This document shows, piece after piece, positions 9,344 to 18,404 of a stretch of 39,303 nt of DNA. A program made the translations under genes and the position numbers. The notes beneath the pieces are model-generated. The model was not told the DNA's origin. It did not search any database and saw only the letters and a list, made by a program, of their open reading frames with translations. The DNA lies in contig JAIPAP010000031.1 in NCBI GenBank assembly GCA_021740045.1, forward strand, positions 1 to 39,303, read 5' to 3'. Each line of letters opens with the position of its first letter. Position 1 is the stretch's first letter. Source of the stretch: Bacteroidales bacterium (GTDB lineage Bacteria; Bacteroidota; Bacteroidia; Bacteroidales; JAIPAP01).

Positions 9344-9351
9344 CAAATATA
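9344..9351 (-). promoter_or_regulatory. -7 element for the EamA gene
   Basis: Minus-strand TATATTTG (TAnnTTTG consensus) lies 24 bp before the EamA ATG. No -33 TTG is seen at 19-21 bp. Confidence 0.45.
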
Positions 9352-9464
9352 CGTGAAGTTTATCCAACCAGTGTGCTGGAAAGGTGTTTTTTGGTTTCCC
9401 GGATTTTTATTGTTTTATGCGATAATGTAAACTTCAATATATTTCTTATTTTTATTGACATATT

Positions 9465-10382
9465 ATGAGCCGGATTAATAGCATGAACAACATTAAGGAA
9501 TATCGCGAATGGTTTAAGGAAGAGCTTCTTGCTTACTATGATGAACGGGAAATTGATGCCTTTTTCCTGCGATTGATGGAGGAATGGGAAGAACTCGATA
9601 GAATTACCCTCGCCATGGAGCCCGGGTATGAATTATCGGAAAAATCGGTGGATGGATTGCCTTTAGTGGTGGAACAATTAAAACGCTACAGGCCAATTCA
9701 ATATATTTTAGGTAAAGCCTGGTTTTACGACCTGGAGCTGGAAGTGAATGAGCATGTGCTTATACCGCGCCCCGAAACCGAAGAATTGGTACAGTGGATC
9801 ATTTCCAATCTGGCTTCTCGAAAAAATGAAAAACTCCGGATACTGGACATTGGAACCGGAAGTGGATGCATAGCCCTGGCCCTGAAAAACCATTTCCCGC
9901 AAGCCGAAATAACCGCGATTGATATGTCGGCAAGCTCACTGGAAGTTGCAAAAAGGAATGCCGAAAACCTGGAGTTGCCCGTAAATTTCCAGCAGATCGA
10001 TATGATGGAAAAGGAGCAAACAGCTCGCCTGGCAGCCTATGATGTTATTGTTAGCAATCCGCCTTATGTAAGGGAGCAGGAAAAAGCCTTTATGCAGAAA
10101 AACGTGCTCGATTATGAACCTGAAAATGCGCTTTTTGTCCCCGATAGCGATGCCCTGAAATTTTACCGTTTGATTGCGGATTTTTGTGTGAAGCACCTTA
10201 TTGACAACGGGACTCTTTACCTTGAGATTAATGAGGCCATGCCCAATGAATTGATTGAGCTGCTTAAAGAATACCAGTTTTCCGATATCCTGGTAAAAAA
10301 GGATATCAATGAAAAAGCCCGGATGGTGAAGGCAGAGAAGGTAAGTTTTTCAGAGGTTCCGAATGCCATATCTACAAATTAA
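9465..10382 (+). CDS. prmC: peptide chain release factor N5-glutamine methyltransferase
   Basis: PrmC methylates the glutamine of the GGQ motif in release factors RF1 and RF2, using S-adenosylmethionine. The product (305 aa, or 299 from the second ATG at 9483) has the N-terminal helical PrmC domain. It then has VLIPRPETEELV, the SAM-binding LDIGTGSGCIALAL and the catalytic SNPPYVREQE, where NPPY contacts the substrate glutamine. The C-terminus ends after the KDINEKARMVKAE segment. Either ATG is plausible; MNNIKEYREWF at 9483 is closer to the usual family start. The stop codon directly abuts that of the convergent gene. Confidence 0.95.
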   Translation: MSRINSMNNIKEYREWFKEELLAYYDEREIDAFFLRLMEEWEELDRITLAMEPGYELSEKSVDGLPLVVEQLKRYRPIQYILGKAWFYDLELEVNEHVLIPRPETEELVQWIISNLASRKNEKLRILDIGTGSGCIALALKNHFPQAEITAIDMSASSLEVAKRNAENLELPVNFQQIDMMEKEQTARLAAYDVIVSNPPYVREQEKAFMQKNVLDYEPENALFVPDSDALKFYRLIADFCVKHLIDNGTLYLEINEAMPNELIELLKEYQFSDILVKKDINEKARMVKAEKVSFSEVPNAISTN

Positions 10383-10868
10383 CTATACATTCGATTTGCT
10401 ATGCCCCATCAGGAGGGTGGCATTTATAGTAAGAAATTGTAAAACGGCCTTGTAGATACCGGGTGAATTGCTTTCGCGCGGCCCGGCAATATTTAAAGTT
10501 TTAATGTGGTGATTCTCAAGCCATTGCTTAATCCGGTTATTATTGTTGAACGTTTTCAGGCTAACAATAAAAAGGGGCTTATTGAATTCATCGGCCAGGT
10601 CGAGGGTTAGTTGGGTTCCTTCGTCGATATCATCGCTGATAAAAACCAATGTGCCGTCGCTGTCACAAACGTTATGGCGAGTGCGTTCGTCATATTCCTC
10701 CGAATCGATTTCTTTAACCGGGTATTGTTCCGGGATGGTTCCGTCCTCAGCAAGCCGGAGTTTGGGGCACCAACCGCCGGTTTCAATGCCATGTTGAAGC
10801 GCAAAATCAAGTGCAGCCCTATCCACACCTGTTTGACCGCCACTTATTATAGTCAGATTAGATTTCAT
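10383..10868 (-). CDS. putative molybdenum carrier protein (YpsA/LOG-like Rossmann fold)
   Basis: A 161-aa soluble protein. The N-terminus TIISGGQTGVDRAALDFALQHGIETGGWCPKLRLAEDG is the signature of the putative molybdenum-carrier family (Pfam MoCo_carrier), a Rossmann-like fold related to YpsA and lysine-decarboxylase-like LOG proteins. The nucleotide-binding GGQTGVDR loop is intact. The biological role in bacteria is not established; the name derives from an algal homologue. It is a single gene, tail to tail with prmC with no bases between the stop codons. Confidence 0.85.
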   Translation of the reverse strand: MKSNLTIISGGQTGVDRAALDFALQHGIETGGWCPKLRLAEDGTIPEQYPVKEIDSEEYDERTRHNVCDSDGTLVFISDDIDEGTQLTLDLADEFNKPLFIVSLKTFNNNNRIKQWLENHHIKTLNIAGPRESNSPGIYKAVLQFLTINATLLMGHSKSNV

Positions 10869-10928
10869 GTTATACTAAGGTTAAGAAATCGGTAGCGAAA
10901 TTAACTTAATATTAATACCTAATTAAAA

Positions 10929-10956
10929 TTGACTTGACATTAAACCTTCACTTTTG
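10929..10956 (+). promoter_or_regulatory. possible promoter for the lipoprotein/TonB receptor pair
   Basis: CACTTTTG at 10949-10956 is one base off TAnnTTTG, and TTG at 10929-10931 lies 17 bp upstream, slightly short of the usual 19-21. The start codon is 72 bp downstream. Confidence 0.3.
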
Positions 10957-11028
10957 CGCCAACCAAATTGATGACAGGATAAGTTTCAAGTAAAGAGATT
11001 TTAAACAAAAGATTAAAAAACAAACAAA

Positions 11029-12489
11029 ATGAGTATGAAAAGAGTAAACTTTCAATTGTTCGCAATGTTGCTGGCAGGTATAATGCTGGCTTTCACTGCA
11101 TGTGACGACGACGATGATGACAATGGTAATGGTAACGGTAACGGTAACCAACAAGATGCTACCTACACCTATACCATGGGTTCCACTGAATTTGATGTAA
11201 ATGAAGATGAAAAAACAGTTACCATTAAGGATAATGGTGATGGTATTGGCTCACGTACACTATATGCTGATACAACTTATGTTCTTGACGGTTTCGTATT
11301 TGTTAACGGCGGCCAGGAATTGACTATTGAACCTGGAACCATGGTTGTTGGTCTTCCCGGTCAGGGTGAGAATGCTTCTGCACTTATTGTTGCCAAAGAA
11401 GGTAAGATTTATGCAGAAGGTACCGAAAGCGATCCTATTGTTTTCACCGCCTATAACGACAACTATGCAGGTGATGCATACAGCAAAACTACGCGAGGTC
11501 TTTGGGGTGGCGTTATTATCCTTGGTAAAGCTTCAACCAATGAGCCTGTTGACATCATGCAGATAGAAGGTATTCCTGCCACCGAAGAGCGTGGTGCCTA
11601 TGGTGTAGCTTCTAATCCTGATGATGCTGACAACTCTGGCGTATTCAAGTATTGCCAGATCCGTCACGGTGGTGCCGATATTGGTGCTGGTAACGAAATT
11701 AACGGTCTTTCAATGGGTGCTGTTGGTAATGGTACTGAAATCCATCATGTTGAGGTTATTGCCAACAAAGACGACGGCCTTGAGTGGTTTGGCGGTTCGG
11801 TAAATACCTCACATATCCTTGTTTCCTATTGTGGCGACGATTCCTACGACTACGACCAGGGTTTTCACGGTAAAGGACAGTTTTGGGCTACTATCCAGGA
11901 TGAGGAAGTATACGGTCGTTGCGGTGAGCATGACGGTGGACACGAAAATGAAACGGCCGAGCCATACGGCAAGCCCACTATCTTTAATGCAACATACATT
12001 GGCGGCGGCGAAGGGACTATAATCACTTTCCGCGACAACGCAGGTGGTACTTATGCAAACTCAATATTTGTAAATGCTGCCGACGGTATTGAAGTAGAAT
12101 ATCGTGGCGACAAAGACAAATGCTCCGTATGGATGTTTGAAAATGGTCATTTAAACCTGCAAAATAACGTGTTTTACAATGTAGCCGGTGACCAAATCGT
12201 AACCGACGAGCCTGAATCAGGTGCATTTACCTGGTATGTTGAGAAAGAAGGCACCGCCTATGATCTTCCTGGCAACATTGGCGAATTGCTTGAGGCTCAC
12301 TTTAACGACAACAGTAACGTATTTGAAGACCTTGGCATAACTACCGATAACGTTATGCCAAATGGTGTAGGTTCAAATGGTGCTGCAACTGTTCCCGGTG
12401 ATGCTTTCTTCACCCAGGCTAATTATCACGGTGCGTTTGATCCTAACGGTTCAAACTGGGCTGCCGGTTGGACTTTGACTTTTAAGTAA
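11029..12489 (+). CDS. surface-exposed lipoprotein with beta-helix-like body, partner of the TonB receptor
   Basis: A 486-aa lipoprotein. The signal peptide runs to LAFTAC; the lipidated Cys is followed at once by six aspartates and an Asn-Gly repeat. An acidic run right after the Cys is the known Bacteroidota lipoprotein export signal for placement on the outer surface (B. fragilis type SDDDD). The body is acidic and glycine-rich with repeating short strands (GGQELTIEPGTMVVG, GLWGGVIILGKA, HHVEVIANKDDGLEWFGGSV, GTIITFRDNAGG), suggesting a right-handed beta-helix fold. It lies 125 bp before a TonB-dependent receptor gene, the reverse of the SusC-SusD order. Ligand unknown. The ATG at 11035 is an alternative start. 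Confidence 0.75.
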   Translation: MSMKRVNFQLFAMLLAGIMLAFTACDDDDDDNGNGNGNGNQQDATYTYTMGSTEFDVNEDEKTVTIKDNGDGIGSRTLYADTTYVLDGFVFVNGGQELTIEPGTMVVGLPGQGENASALIVAKEGKIYAEGTESDPIVFTAYNDNYAGDAYSKTTRGLWGGVIILGKASTNEPVDIMQIEGIPATEERGAYGVASNPDDADNSGVFKYCQIRHGGADIGAGNEINGLSMGAVGNGTEIHHVEVIANKDDGLEWFGGSVNTSHILVSYCGDDSYDYDQGFHGKGQFWATIQDEEVYGRCGEHDGGHENETAEPYGKPTIFNATYIGGGEGTIITFRDNAGGTYANSIFVNAADGIEVEYRGDKDKCSVWMFENGHLNLQNNVFYNVAGDQIVTDEPESGAFTWYVEKEGTAYDLPGNIGELLEAHFNDNSNVFEDLGITTDNVMPNGVGSNGAATVPGDAFFTQANYHGAFDPNGSNWAAGWTLTFK

Positions 12490-12614
12490 GATTTGAGTTC
12501 TTGACGAATATTATAACAAAAACAGGTAAGGGTTTGTCTTACGAGGTTATTCTCGATAAAAAGAGGGTGACTCCAAGGGGCAACCCTTTGTACATTTAAT
12601 AAAAACGACAAATA

Positions 12615-15485
12615 ATGATGAGTGGACAAAAAGCGGTAGTGTTAATCTTGTTATTCCTTTTAGGAGGTACTGTATATGCACAAAAAGCAAAATTGGCCGG
12701 AACCATCGTTGATGCTAAGACCGGTGAAACATTGATAGGGGTAAATGTAGTATTGGCCGATAATCCTTCAAAAGGTACCATAACCGACCTAGATGGTCAA
12801 TATCAGCTTCCGCTTGAACCGGGAACCTATGATATCAAGGTTTCCTATATTTCATATCAGGCCCAGAAATTCACAGGTGTTGAAATTAAACCGGGAGAAG
12901 TTACACGGCTTAATGTTCAAATGGATGAAGCAGTTATGGACCTTGATGCGGTGGAAATTTCGGCGAAAGCCCGGCGAAATACTGCTGCAGCGATTATGGT
13001 GGTTCAGAAAAAAGCTGCCCAGGTCATCGATGGTATTTCTGCTGAAGATATGTCGAAATTGGGTGATAGCGATGCCGCTGAAGCGTTGCAACGTGTTACC
13101 GGAGTTTCAGTTCAGGAAGGAAAGTACGTTAATGTACGCGGCCTGGGAGACCGTTATAGCAAGATCACCTTGAACAAAGCCGATATTCCGGGATTGGACC
13201 CCAACAGGAATACAGTGCAAATGGATTTATTCCCAAGCAATGTTATCGAAAATATTGTTGTTCATAAATCTTTTACCCCCGATCTTGCAGGTGATTTCAC
13301 CGGAGGTCATGTTAATATTGAAACAAAAGACTTTCCCGAAAAATTTTCATTACAGTTTTCCTCTTCCTGGGGCTATAATCCGCAGTCTTCGTTAAATGAC
13401 CAATATCTTTCATATCAGGGTGGCGAGCTGGATTGGTTGGGTATTGACGACGGCACAAGAGATATTCCTGATGTTATGCAAAATGAAATTGATAAGCTTG
13501 ATCCAACCGGGCAAACAGGTCCTGATATTATTCAACAAGGGTTTTATACACCCTCGGAATTAAGGCCGCTTACCGGGTCGTTTAATCATGAGGTAGTACC
13601 CACTGAAATTACTTCTTTCTTAAATAATAATCATGAATTCGGTATGGGGAATCAAACCGAATTATTTGGAAAAACATTGGGCTATAACATTGCCTTTAGC
13701 TATGATCAAAGTTTTAAGTACTATGACAATGGTCAGTCGGCCTTTTACGAAGCTAAACCCGAGGCCTCGCCATTGGCCGATTATCAGTATGATGAAAGAG
13801 GCGAAACCGAGAATAAAATGGCCGGGTTGGTTAATTTCAACTATAAATTTTCAAACAACAGTAAAGCCAGTTTTACATTCCTCAGAAATCAAGGGGGTAT
13901 AAAATATACACGCTTTCGCAGAGGGCCATTCCCATATGAATCGGCCAGCACTATAGCAGAGGTGAGAGATTTAGGCTTCATCGAGCGCTCCTTTAATTCT
14001 TTTCAGTTAAAAGGTGAACATGTATTACCCTCGCTTAATAAGTTCAAGATTGCGTGGTTGACATCCTATACGAAGTCAAAACAGAATGAGCCCGATTTAC
14101 GAATTATCAATAACTTGATCGATCCCAATACCGAGATTCCCTTCATGAAAACTAACAATGGTCCTACCCGTACTTACCGCTTTATGGATGAGGTGAACTT
14201 CGATAACAAACTGGACCTAACCCTGCCAACCGAAGTTGCAGGAAATAACGCAAAAATCAAAGCCGGCGGGGCCTTTGTGTATAAAGAACGAAATCGCGAT
14301 CAAACCGGTTTCGAGCTGCAACCGAATGGCAGGGTAAGAATCCCGAACGGTTTCATTGATTACATGGATGATGCTATCATCGACCCGGAGACCGGAAAAG
14401 GGTATTATTATATTGTTGATATCAATGATGACTACAACAATAGTTATGACGGTGAATCCTATGTAGGCGGGGCTTATGCCATGATCGACATGCCGTTGGG
14501 TGACAAATGGCGCATTGTAACCGGTGTGCGTTATGAGCATTCACAAATCGATGTGAAAAAGAAGATATATGACTATGGAGTGGAGGATGCTACCGGCGTT
14601 GAATTGAAAGAGGATGATATTCTTCCTTCGTTAAATATTACCTATCACCCGGTGGAAGATATGAACCTTCGGTTAGGTTTAAACAGAACTTTGGCCCGGC
14701 CTGTATTTCAGGAGGTTTCATCTTCACAGTTTTATGATTACCAGGATGGTTTGAGAAAATATGGTAATCCTGAGCTGAAGCGAACCTTAATTACGAATAT
14801 TGATCTTCGCTGGGAGTACTTTTTTGAATTGGGTGAAATGGTGTCGCTCAGCCTATTTTACAAAGACTTCCAGAATCCTATTGCTCAGCGATATATACAA
14901 GAAGCGGTTAATCCGGAGATCCGTTTCTTCAACTCCGATGAAGCCGAAACCTATGGTTTTGAAGTGGAATTCAGAAAAAAACTTGATTTTATTGAAGCCT
15001 TGCAGAACTTTAGCATAGGCGGTAACTTTTCAATGATTGAATCGGTGGTGGAAAAACCGGCCGACGAAGTTGAAAATGTTAATTCCGTTAGAGAACAAAA
15101 TGGCTATGAGCTGACCGAAGATACCCGTCCCATGTTCGGGCAGGCCCCTTATCTCATAAACGGATACCTGAAATACGATAACAAGGAAATGGGGTTAAGC
15201 GCTAATGCCGGATTTAATATGGCCGGCGAAAAGCTTATGATCATTACCAAAGGCTTTGCACCATATGTATACGAACAGCCACGGGCATCGATGAACTTTA
15301 ATATCAGTAAATCGATCGGTGAGTGTTTGTCGTTCAAACTGGGCGTTTCAAACATTTTGGATGCTCCGTATGAAGCCGTTCATCATTATGATTATTTGAA
15401 TAATGAGAATGAAGGAGACCGGATTTATTATAGTTATAACCTTGGTCGCACTTACTCATTTGGATTAAAATATGTAATCGATTAA
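12615..15485 (+). CDS. TonB-dependent outer-membrane receptor with CarboxypepD_reg-like domain
   Basis: A 956-aa outer-membrane receptor. It has a signal peptide (residues 1-22, ending VYA), an N-terminal CarboxypepD_reg-like beta-sandwich (about 25-105; LAGTIVDAKTGETLIGVNVVL), a plug domain (about 115-250; ALQRVTGVSVQEGKYVNVRGLGDRYSKITLNKADIPGLDPNR) and a 22-stranded barrel ending FGLKYVID. The plug segment MDLFPSNVIENIVVHKSFTPDLAGDFTGGHVNIETKDFP is typical of a receptor subgroup with a strict RGLGDRY motif. It should import a TonB-energised substrate captured with the upstream lipoprotein, but nothing in the sequence reveals it. Terminator at 15513-15534. Confidence 0.93.
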   Translation: MMSGQKAVVLILLFLLGGTVYAQKAKLAGTIVDAKTGETLIGVNVVLADNPSKGTITDLDGQYQLPLEPGTYDIKVSYISYQAQKFTGVEIKPGEVTRLNVQMDEAVMDLDAVEISAKARRNTAAAIMVVQKKAAQVIDGISAEDMSKLGDSDAAEALQRVTGVSVQEGKYVNVRGLGDRYSKITLNKADIPGLDPNRNTVQMDLFPSNVIENIVVHKSFTPDLAGDFTGGHVNIETKDFPEKFSLQFSSSWGYNPQSSLNDQYLSYQGGELDWLGIDDGTRDIPDVMQNEIDKLDPTGQTGPDIIQQGFYTPSELRPLTGSFNHEVVPTEITSFLNNNHEFGMGNQTELFGKTLGYNIAFSYDQSFKYYDNGQSAFYEAKPEASPLADYQYDERGETENKMAGLVNFNYKFSNNSKASFTFLRNQGGIKYTRFRRGPFPYESASTIAEVRDLGFIERSFNSFQLKGEHVLPSLNKFKIAWLTSYTKSKQNEPDLRIINNLIDPNTEIPFMKTNNGPTRTYRFMDEVNFDNKLDLTLPTEVAGNNAKIKAGGAFVYKERNRDQTGFELQPNGRVRIPNGFIDYMDDAIIDPETGKGYYYIVDINDDYNNSYDGESYVGGAYAMIDMPLGDKWRIVTGVRYEHSQIDVKKKIYDYGVEDATGVELKEDDILPSLNITYHPVEDMNLRLGLNRTLARPVFQEVSSSQFYDYQDGLRKYGNPELKRTLITNIDLRWEYFFELGEMVSLSLFYKDFQNPIAQRYIQEAVNPEIRFFNSDEAETYGFEVEFRKKLDFIEALQNFSIGGNFSMIESVVEKPADEVENVNSVREQNGYELTEDTRPMFGQAPYLINGYLKYDNKEMGLSANAGFNMAGEKLMIITKGFAPYVYEQPRASMNFNISKSIGECLSFKLGVSNILDAPYEAVHHYDYLNNENEGDRIYYSYNLGRTYSFGLKYVID

Positions 15486-15512
15486 GATCGACCTGACAAA
15501 TAAATAGCTGCC

Positions 15513-15534
15513 ACTATCGGTTACCGGTAGTTTT
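15513..15534 (+). terminator. terminator after the TonB receptor
   Basis: ACTATCGG (15513-15520) pairs with CCGGTAGT (15524-15531), with one wobble and a 3-nt loop, followed by TTTT. It starts 28 bp after the receptor stop. Confidence 0.6.
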
Positions 15535-15580
15535 ATAATCTTAATTTGTTGCAATAGAAAATGGAGAATTAAATTGTTTT

Positions 15581-16348
15581 ATGATACACTTATTAAGGGC
15601 AATTACATATATATCACTGGCAGGAATACTTTTCTCATGTGGTACCCAGCAAGGCGAGCAAAAGGGTGAAAAGCAAGAGCAGTTTCAGCCTGAGAAATAC
15701 CTTGCATTACAGGAATTAAGGATGGCTGATAATTATCGTTCATTGGATGAGGCATTTCAAAATCCTAATGAGGTTTATAAGCTCATCTTATATGATAAGG
15801 GGTTGAAAAACCTACCTGAAGACATCGACAAGTTGACTTACCTGAACACCCTTGAATTAACCCGGAATGAGTTGGATGCTCTGCCGGCAGCGCTTGGGGA
15901 TATGAAATATCTTCAAAGCCTGTATCTGGCCTACAACAATTTTGAGGAAGTCCCTGAAGTGATCCGGAGGTTAAAGCGATTAAGGCGGCTCGAGGTATCC
16001 AATAATAAGCTAAACTCATTGCCCAAGGAGATTTTTAGCATTGATAGCCTGGTGGAGTTTAATTGTGAGGAAAACAGGATAAGCCGGTTGCCGGCTTCCT
16101 TTTATAAGCATAAAAAAATAAAGGTGGCTGAATTCCGTGGCAATCGCATTGACAAGCTTTCACCCGCTATTGCACAGATGAGCTCACTTGAGAAGATCGA
16201 TCTTGCCGGCAACCGGATTGAAGACCTTCCTGATTCAATGAAAGATATGAAGAATTTAAAGGAAATCGATCTTAAAAAGAACCCGATTTCATCCACAAGG
16301 ATAACCAAGTTGCGGGAAATGTTGCCAGGGATTAAAATAATTTACTAA
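15581..16348 (+). CDS. leucine-rich-repeat lipoprotein
   Basis: A 255-aa lipoprotein: signal peptide with lipobox ILFSC (Cys about residue 20), a charged linker rich in Q, E and K, and then seven to eight leucine-rich repeats of 23 residues from about residue 65 to 245 (pattern LxxLxLxxNxLxxLPxxLxxLxxL, for example LNTLELTRNELDALPAALGDMKY). The proline-containing LPxx form is common in bacterial LRR proteins that bind other proteins. Function unknown. The next gene is co-directional after 56 bp and could be cotranscribed. Confidence 0.8.
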   Translation: MIHLLRAITYISLAGILFSCGTQQGEQKGEKQEQFQPEKYLALQELRMADNYRSLDEAFQNPNEVYKLILYDKGLKNLPEDIDKLTYLNTLELTRNELDALPAALGDMKYLQSLYLAYNNFEEVPEVIRRLKRLRRLEVSNNKLNSLPKEIFSIDSLVEFNCEENRISRLPASFYKHKKIKVAEFRGNRIDKLSPAIAQMSSLEKIDLAGNRIEDLPDSMKDMKNLKEIDLKKNPISSTRITKLREMLPGIKIIY

Positions 16349-16404
16349 ATTCGTATATTAGTTAATATTAAGTTAGGATTAAAACAAGGTGAAATTAAAA
16401 AGTC

Positions 16405-16887
16405 ATGAGAAGCATTGTAAAAACAATATTGGTTTTGGTAAGCTTTTTCTTCATGGCTTCACTGGCTAACGGTCAGGAAAAGCTTCAAGAGAAAGATGGG
16501 TTATACTACAAAAATGACATGCTCTATACCGGAACACACGTGGAGTATTATGAAAACGGGAATAAGAAGTTGGAAATGCCGGTGAAAGATGGCCGTCAGG
16601 ATGGAATTACCATGTTGTATTATAAAGATGGCGCTAAGAAAGAACGCCGTGAATTTGAGGAAGGGAAAAAGGATGGCCTGTGGATACAGTGGTATAAAAA
16701 CGGCCAAAAGGAAGCAGAAGCTCGTTATAATGACGGGAAAAAGCATGGTGCCTGGTATGTTTGGGATGAAGACGGCACTAAGCGATGCGCCCTGCATTAC
16801 ACCAAGGGTAAAAAATCAGGCACCTGGTATATGTGGGATGAAAACGGCGAACTTGCTATGGAGCGGGATTATGGCAAGGATGATTAA
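16405..16887 (+). CDS. exported MORN-repeat protein (YwqK-like)
   Basis: A 160-aa protein with a signal peptide (residues 1-23, ending ANG) and five to six copies of a 22-23-residue MORN_2-type repeat (EYYENGNKKLEMPVKDGRQDG, QWYKNGQKEAEARYNDGKKHG, YVWDEDGTKRCALHYTKGKKSG). Databases often label such proteins YwqK-type antitoxin, but there is no toxin partner here and the signal peptide argues against a cytoplasmic antitoxin role. The repeats form beta-hairpins; ligand unknown. Confidence 0.8.
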   Translation: MRSIVKTILVLVSFFFMASLANGQEKLQEKDGLYYKNDMLYTGTHVEYYENGNKKLEMPVKDGRQDGITMLYYKDGAKKERREFEEGKKDGLWIQWYKNGQKEAEARYNDGKKHGAWYVWDEDGTKRCALHYTKGKKSGTWYMWDENGELAMERDYGKDD

Positions 16888-16942
16888 GCTGCAAATTTGC
16901 TTTAGAATAATAAAATAAACCGGCGGGCATCATAGGTACCCG

Positions 16943-16967
16943 ATTGGTTTTATATCAATAAACCAAT
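16943..16967. terminator. AT-rich hairpin between convergent genes
   Basis: ATTGGTTT (16943-16950) pairs with AAACCAAT (16960-16967) around a 9-nt loop, between the MORN gene and the convergent hydrolase. It has no U-tract, so a terminator role is uncertain. Confidence 0.35.
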
Positions 16968-17011
16968 GGAGCGCAATCCGCGACGCGTAACTCGATACAT
17001 TTTCTAAAACC

Positions 17012-17857
17012 TCATCTATCTATGCCTTTGTAAAAGTTCTCTATCACTTTTATGAACTTTTCCCTTTCTTCCTTAAATGGGCTGTGGCCACTTTCTTCGA
17101 AGATCACCAATCTTGAGTTATTAAGTTTTTCATGTATTTCTTTATTCATTTCCACCGGCGTTTGCGGATCATGCCGGCCCACGCAAATAAGAACAGGGCA
17201 GGTGATTTTGTTTAACTTTCCTCGGTAATGGATCTTCCGGGCATGCCAGGACCATTTCATCCGTAAGGGCTGTATTTTTTTACTATCGCCTTTTTCAACT
17301 TCCAATAGAGGCGCCAGTTCCTTGTGATAAAAAGAAGCATAGGTGATGGTGTTGCGTAATTTCTTATAGGTTGCCATGGAAGCCAGATTGGCCCATGTTA
17401 ACAAGCCCTGTAATATAACTTGCCAATATTCCTTTTGCCACCATTTAAAGTGCTTGTGAATGGAGTATTTCATCACTTCTTTATAATCGGATATGGCTCC
17501 AATTAACACAAGGCTTTTGACTGTGGAGAGATTTTCAACAATCCAGGCAATGCTACACAGGCTTCCCATGCTATGACCCATGAAATGGATAGGGGAGGAG
17601 ATGTTGAAATATTGCAGGGTTTCCCGGGTGCATTCCAGCATTTCCTGCAAATTCACCTTGGGTTTTCTAGTGGAATAATATGAACCGGGTGCATCAAAGG
17701 TGATAACCGAGCGGCCTGAATCCACCAATATATTAGCCAGGCTTCCCTCAATCATCGGGCTGTCAGTATAAGCGTGAGGATAAGGCATCAGGAAAACCGG
17801 TACACCTTTCCCGGCTTTGTATACAGCTAATCCGTCAATGATGGCTGTGGGTTGCAT
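17012..17857 (-). CDS. alpha/beta-fold hydrolase
   Basis: A 281-aa soluble protein with the alpha/beta-hydrolase landmarks in order: a strand-turn GKGVPVFLMPYPHAY, the nucleophile elbow GHSMG (serine nucleophile), the acid in ICVGRHDPQTP and the catalytic histidine in EESGHSPFKEE. The C-terminus FIKVIENFYKG is typical of the family. A cap region (about residues 135-200) contains two cationic aromatic helices. Substrate cannot be predicted. It is monocistronic; the 265 bp to the next gene hold only the RRM terminator. Confidence 0.85.
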   Translation of the reverse strand: MQPTAIIDGLAVYKAGKGVPVFLMPYPHAYTDSPMIEGSLANILVDSGRSVITFDAPGSYYSTRKPKVNLQEMLECTRETLQYFNISSPIHFMGHSMGSLCSIAWIVENLSTVKSLVLIGAISDYKEVMKYSIHKHFKWWQKEYWQVILQGLLTWANLASMATYKKLRNTITYASFYHKELAPLLEVEKGDSKKIQPLRMKWSWHARKIHYRGKLNKITCPVLICVGRHDPQTPVEMNKEIHEKLNNSRLVIFEESGHSPFKEEREKFIKVIENFYKGIDR

Positions 17858-18054
17858 AGCACTACTAGGTCTTTGGTTGGTAAATATATTAAATATATGG
17901 GGAAAATGGATTGGGGTTATGCGCTACCGGGATAGGGATGTGAACCTGCAAGGGTCTGTTTTTACAAAATGATAATACCGGTAAGATTTCTTAATCCCTG
18001 GCAGAATACCTCTATATATCTTTCCAGCATGGATGGCAGATGGTAATGGCTCAT

Positions 18055-18082
18055 AAAAAAAGCTGCCCTTTCAGGCAGCTTT
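18055..18082 (-). terminator. intrinsic terminator of the RRM gene
   Basis: On the minus strand AAAGCTGCC and GGCAGCTTT form a 9-bp stem (18082-18074 with 18067-18059) with a 6-nt loop, followed by U's at 18060-18055. It lies 40 bp after the stop codon. Confidence 0.8.
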
Positions 18083-18122
18083 AAGAGTTTTATTCGTACT
18101 TAGCACGTTTCTGTAGTGCTTG

Positions 18123-18404
18123 TTAGTATCGTCTTTGCGAATAGCTCGGACGCCGTTGTTCGATTTTAGGGCGCGCTTTCTTTACGACGATTCTGCTATT
18201 GTCAAATTCAGAATCATTAAGCCTTTCAATGGCGCTCATTGCTTCGTCGTCATTTTCCATTTCGACGAAACCGTATCGCTTTGAATTACCGGTTTCCCGG
18301 TCCATGATTACTTTGGCTGAATTTACAACGCCAAACTCTTCGAATAATTCCTGTAAGTCCTCATTCTTGGTTTCGGGACTTAGTTTTGCTACAAAAATGT
18401 TCAT
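18123..18404 (-). CDS. RRM-domain RNA-binding protein
   Basis: A 93-aa protein consisting almost entirely of one RNA-recognition motif. RNP2 is IFVAKL (residues 3-8) and RNP1 is SKRYGFVEM (about 41-49), with the aromatic residues needed for RNA stacking. A short basic tail (KARPKIEQRRPSYSQRRY) follows. Such small RRM proteins are common in Bacteroidota and cyanobacteria and are often tied to cold or growth-phase response, although their targets are mostly unknown. A leader of about 95 nt with a strong palindrome precedes the ORF, so post-transcriptional control is plausible (inference). Confidence 0.9.
   Translation of the reverse strand: MNIFVAKLSPETKNEDLQELFEEFGVVNSAKVIMDRETGNSKRYGFVEMENDDEAMSAIERLNDSEFDNSRIVVKKARPKIEQRRPSYSQRRY

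Noticed and set aside
16405-16887. YwqK-type antitoxin of a toxin-antitoxin pair
   Set aside because: It has a signal peptide and no toxin gene adjoins it; only the MORN-like repeats are shared.
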